Shown here: in pieces, positions 6,075 to 7,802 of the stretch
How the letters are laid out: the number at the start of each line of letters is the position of its first letter
How positions within the stretch are numbered: the first letter of the stretch is position 1
From: Halobacteriales archaeon QH_10_70_21
GTDB lineage: Archaea > Halobacteriota > Halobacteria > Halobacteriales > Haloarculaceae
DNA: 7,802 nt
Direction of reading: 5' to 3'
Assembly (NCBI GenBank): GCA_003021325.1
Contig: PXQM01000188.1
Span: forward strand, 1 to 7,802
Position numbers and translations under genes: made by a program
The notes under the pieces: model-generated
Told to the model about the DNA's origin: nothing
The model's database searches: none
What the model saw: the letters and a program-made list of their open reading frames with translations, nothing else

Positions 6075-6098
6075 CGGACGTGCCCGAAAGTACGTCCG
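6075..6098. repeat. Inverted repeat between the lipoprotein gene and mfnA
   Basis: CGGACGT (6075-6081) and ACGTCCG (6092-6098) are perfect inverted 7-mers with 10 bases between them; the stem can extend inward by a G-T wobble and a C-G pair. It lies about 80 bases after the lipoprotein stop and 80 bases before the mfnA start. No T-run follows. It could be a 3' hairpin of the lipoprotein message or an operator for mfnA. Confidence 0.4.
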
Positions 6099-6149
6099 GC
6101 GGAACGGAGCGCCCGACGGGGAGCGGTCTCGCCGCCGGATAACACAATG

Positions 6150-6156
6150 GATAAAG
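6150..6156 (+). promoter_or_regulatory. TATA box of mfnA
   Basis: The AT-rich word GATAAAG is centred 27 bases before the ATG at 6180, as expected for a leaderless haloarchaeal transcript. An in-frame ATG at 6147 overlaps this box, which argues that translation starts at 6180. Confidence 0.65.
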
Positions 6157-6179
6157 GCGCGGCCCCGCTTCCGGCACGT

Positions 6180-7232
6180 ATGCAGCGGGCCGAGCCGCAG
6201 GATTTCAGCCGCGTGCTCTCGTCGATGTGCACCGAGCCACACCCGGCGGCCCGCGAGGCGGCCGAGCGGTTCCTCGCCACCAACCCCGGCGACCCCGGCA
6301 CCTACGAGTCGGTCGCGAAGCTGGAGCGGCGGGCGGTCGACCTGCTCGGGCGGGTCGCCGGCCTCGAGGACGCGGCCGGCTACGTCGCCTCCGGTGGCAC
6401 GGAGGCGAACGTCCAGGCGGTCCGCATCGCCCGCAACCGGGCGTCGACGCGGTCGCCCAACTTCGTCGCGCCCGCCTCGGCGCACTTCTCGTTCCGCAAG
6501 GCCGCCGACATCCTCGGCGTCGAGCTCCGGACGGCGCCGCTGGAGGACTACCGCGCCAACCTCGACGGCGTCGCCGAGCTCATCGACGACGACACCGTCC
6601 TCGTGGTCGGCGTCGCCGGCTCCACCGAGTACGGCCGCGTCGACCCCATCCCCACGATGGCGGAGCTGGCGAACGACGCCGGCGCCCTCTGTCACGTCGA
6701 CGCCGCCTGGGGCGGGTTCGTCCTCCCGTTCACACAGCACGCCTGGGACTTCTCGGACGCCGACGTCGACACGATGACCATCGACCCGCACAAGACGGGC
6801 CAGGCCGCCGTCCCCGCCGGCGGGCTCCTGGCCCGCGGGCCGGAGCTGCTGGACGAGCTCGCCATCGACACGCCGTACCTCGAGTCGACCTCGCAGGTGA
6901 CGCTGACGGGGACCCGCAGCGGCGCGGGCGTCGCCTCCGCCGTCGCGGTGATGGAGCAGCTGTGGCCCGAGGGCTACGAGGCGCAGTACCGCCGCTCGCA
7001 GACCAACGCCGACTGGCTCGCCGCCGAACTCCGCGAGCGCGGCTTCGAGGTGGTCTCGCCGGTCCTGCCCATCGTCACCGTCGACCTGCCGCACGACCGC
7101 ATCGCGGCGCTCCGGGACCGGGGCTGGCGGCTCTCCCGGACGGAGGCCGACGAGGCCCGCGTCGTCTGTATGCCCCACGTCACCCGGCCGATGCTCCGGA
7201 GGTTCCTCGCGGACCTCGACCGGCTGTCGTAG
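6180..7232 (+). CDS. mfnA: L-tyrosine/L-aspartate decarboxylase (PLP-dependent, group II)
   Basis: MfnA decarboxylates tyrosine (to tyramine, for methanofuran in methanogens) or aspartate (to beta-alanine). Haloarchaea lack methanofuran, so beta-alanine for coenzyme A is the likely role. The 350 residues are full length and seem intact. Visible are the N-terminal [27 protein letters not shown] region (16-42), [19 protein letters not shown] (68-86), SAHFSF (100-105; H102 stacks on the cofactor), HVDAAWGGF (172-180; D174 contacts the pyridine nitrogen), and [16 protein letters not shown] (202-217), where K205 forms the Schiff base. TGTRSGAG (243-250) and the C-terminal small domain ending in [13 protein letters not shown] follow. 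I chose the ATG at 6180, not the one at 6147, because of the TATA box and because MQRAEPQDF is the usual family start. It stands alone between short gaps. Confidence 0.92.
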   Translation: MQRAEPQDFSRVLSSMCTEPHPAAREAAERFLATNPGDPGTYESVAKLERRAVDLLGRVAGLEDAAGYVASGGTEANVQAVRIARNRASTRSPNFVAPASAHFSFRKAADILGVELRTAPLEDYRANLDGVAELIDDDTVLVVGVAGSTEYGRVDPIPTMAELANDAGALCHVDAAWGGFVLPFTQHAWDFSDADVDTMTIDPHKTGQAAVPAGGLLARGPELLDELAIDTPYLESTSQVTLTGTRSGAGVASAVAVMEQLWPEGYEAQYRRSQTNADWLAAELRERGFEVVSPVLPIVTVDLPHDRIAALRDRGWRLSRTEADEARVVCMPHVTRPMLRRFLADLDRLS

Positions 7233-7241
7233 CGACCACGC

Positions 7242-7247
7242 TTTTAA
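7242..7247 (+). promoter_or_regulatory. TATA box of the beta-propeller gene
   Basis: TTTTAA is centred about 28 bases before the ATG at 7273 and 10 bases after the mfnA stop codon; no SD sequence follows. The T-run may also serve as the mfnA terminator, a compact end-to-start arrangement seen also at 5207. Confidence 0.6.
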
Positions 7248-7272
7248 CACCGACCCCGTGGAGCCCCCACGT

Positions 7273-7802
7273 ATGAAGCTGCTCGCAGGGACCCGCACCG
7301 GTGTCTACCGGGGGACGTCCGCCTCGTTCGACGACGCGGTCCGCGTGCTGGACTCCGACCGCGTCATGCGGCTGCGGACGTTCGGTCCGCGGACCTACGC
7401 GGCGACGCGCGGCGGCCTCTATCGCTCGCTCGACGACGGCGACTCCTGGGCCCGCATCGAGACGCCCCGGCCGGAGGTCTACTCCGTGCTCGAACACCCG
7501 GAAGGCGAACGGCTCTACGCCGGCACCCACCCGGCGCACTGCTACGCCTCGACGGACGCCGGCGACACCTGGTCGGAGTGCCGGGGGCTCCAGGAGCTCC
7601 CCTCCCGGGCGTCGTGGCACACGCCCCGGCACCGCAACGAGGCGCACGTCAGGGCGCTCCGGGCGTCCGGCGACCGCCTCGTCGCCGGTATCGAGGTCGG
7701 CGGCGTCCACGTCAGCGACGACGGTGGCGAGACCTGGAGCGAGCGCCGCGACGGCCTCCACGACGACGTCCACCACGTCCTCGTCGCCGACGGCACCTGG
7801 GT
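7273..7802 (+). CDS. BNR/Asp-box beta-propeller protein, N-terminal part (runs off the window)
   Basis: The first 176 complete codons are visible; the gene continues past the right edge. Three Asp-box motifs (S-x-D-x-G-x-x-W) occur: SLDDGDSW (52-59), STDAGDTW (93-100) and SDDGGETW (148-155). Each closes a blade with repeated 'LYAGT/VAGIEVGGVHVS' type strands, as in the sialidase/sortilin/WD40-like propellers that haloarchaeal genomes annotate as BNR-repeat or 'glycosyl hydrolase' proteins. There is no signal peptide (the start is MKLLAGTRTGVYRG), so it is probably cytoplasmic. No catalytic residues can be assigned, and the Asp-box alone does not imply sialidase activity. The start fits the TATA box at 7242-7247. 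Confidence 0.82.
   Translation, partial: MKLLAGTRTGVYRGTSASFDDAVRVLDSDRVMRLRTFGPRTYAATRGGLYRSLDDGDSWARIETPRPEVYSVLEHPEGERLYAGTHPAHCYASTDAGDTWSECRGLQELPSRASWHTPRHRNEAHVRALRASGDRLVAGIEVGGVHVSDDGGETWSERRDGLHDDVHHVLVADGTW

Noticed and set aside
6147..6179. Upstream ATG extending MfnA by 11 residues
   Set aside because: It overlaps the TATA box placed 27 bases before the ATG at 6180, and the family normally begins at MQRAEP.
6012..7298. 428-codon minus-strand frame opposite mfnA
   Set aside because: Antisense shadow of mfnA; no recognisable domain and it covers the upstream promoter as well.
1..7802. tRNA, rRNA or CRISPR features
   Set aside because: No T-loop-like GGTTCRA with matching arms outside coding regions, no rRNA-like conserved blocks, and no regularly spaced direct repeats were found by eye.

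Overview
The window looks like chromosomal DNA of a haloarchaeon (class Halobacteria). The DNA is very GC-rich and the predicted proteins are strongly acidic (Asp/Glu-rich). Genes have TATA-like boxes about 25-28 bases before the start codon and no ribosome binding site, which is typical of leaderless haloarchaeal transcripts. Several proteins belong to families restricted to or typical of this class. I see no tRNA, rRNA, CRISPR array or intact insertion sequence.

Layout from left to right: (1) the 3' part of a TrmB-family transcriptional regulator (1-519, +); (2) a 369-base gap with an 18-bp perfect palindrome and an AT-rich promoter; (3) a small membrane-anchored winged-helix protein of the DUF7344 type (889-1449, +); (4) a 290-base gap that may hold a small transcript with a 13-codon ORF, two hairpins and a T-tract terminator (about 1592-1720); (5) a stand-alone PhnM-like amidohydrolase (1740-2873, -); (6) a 208-base divergent control region; (7) a phosphoenolpyruvate synthase gene, ppsA (3082-5175, +); (8) an unidentified lipoprotein (5235-5996, +); (9) mfnA, a PLP-dependent tyrosine/aspartate decarboxylase (6180-7232, +); (10) the 5' part of a BNR/Asp-box beta-propeller protein (7273 to the right edge, +).

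These are mostly single-gene transcription units, not one pathway. PpsA would make PEP from pyruvate for gluconeogenesis. MfnA probably supplies beta-alanine for coenzyme A in haloarchaea. PhnM belongs to phosphonate (C-P lyase) metabolism but has no phn partner here. The ppsA/phnM gap holds TACT/AGTA half-sites reminiscent of the sugar-responsive TrmB operator, although the spacing does not match.

The most striking observation is in ppsA. The gene is otherwise excellently conserved and keeps its frame, but two segments are missing. One is the swivelling-domain loop that carries the phosphohistidine (the G-G-x-T-x-H-A-A motif). The other is the C-terminal segment that carries the catalytic cysteine (the I-C-G-Q motif). 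As written, the protein should be unable to perform the PEP synthase reaction. It is either a recent double in-frame deletion allele, a pseudoenzyme, or a sequence artefact.
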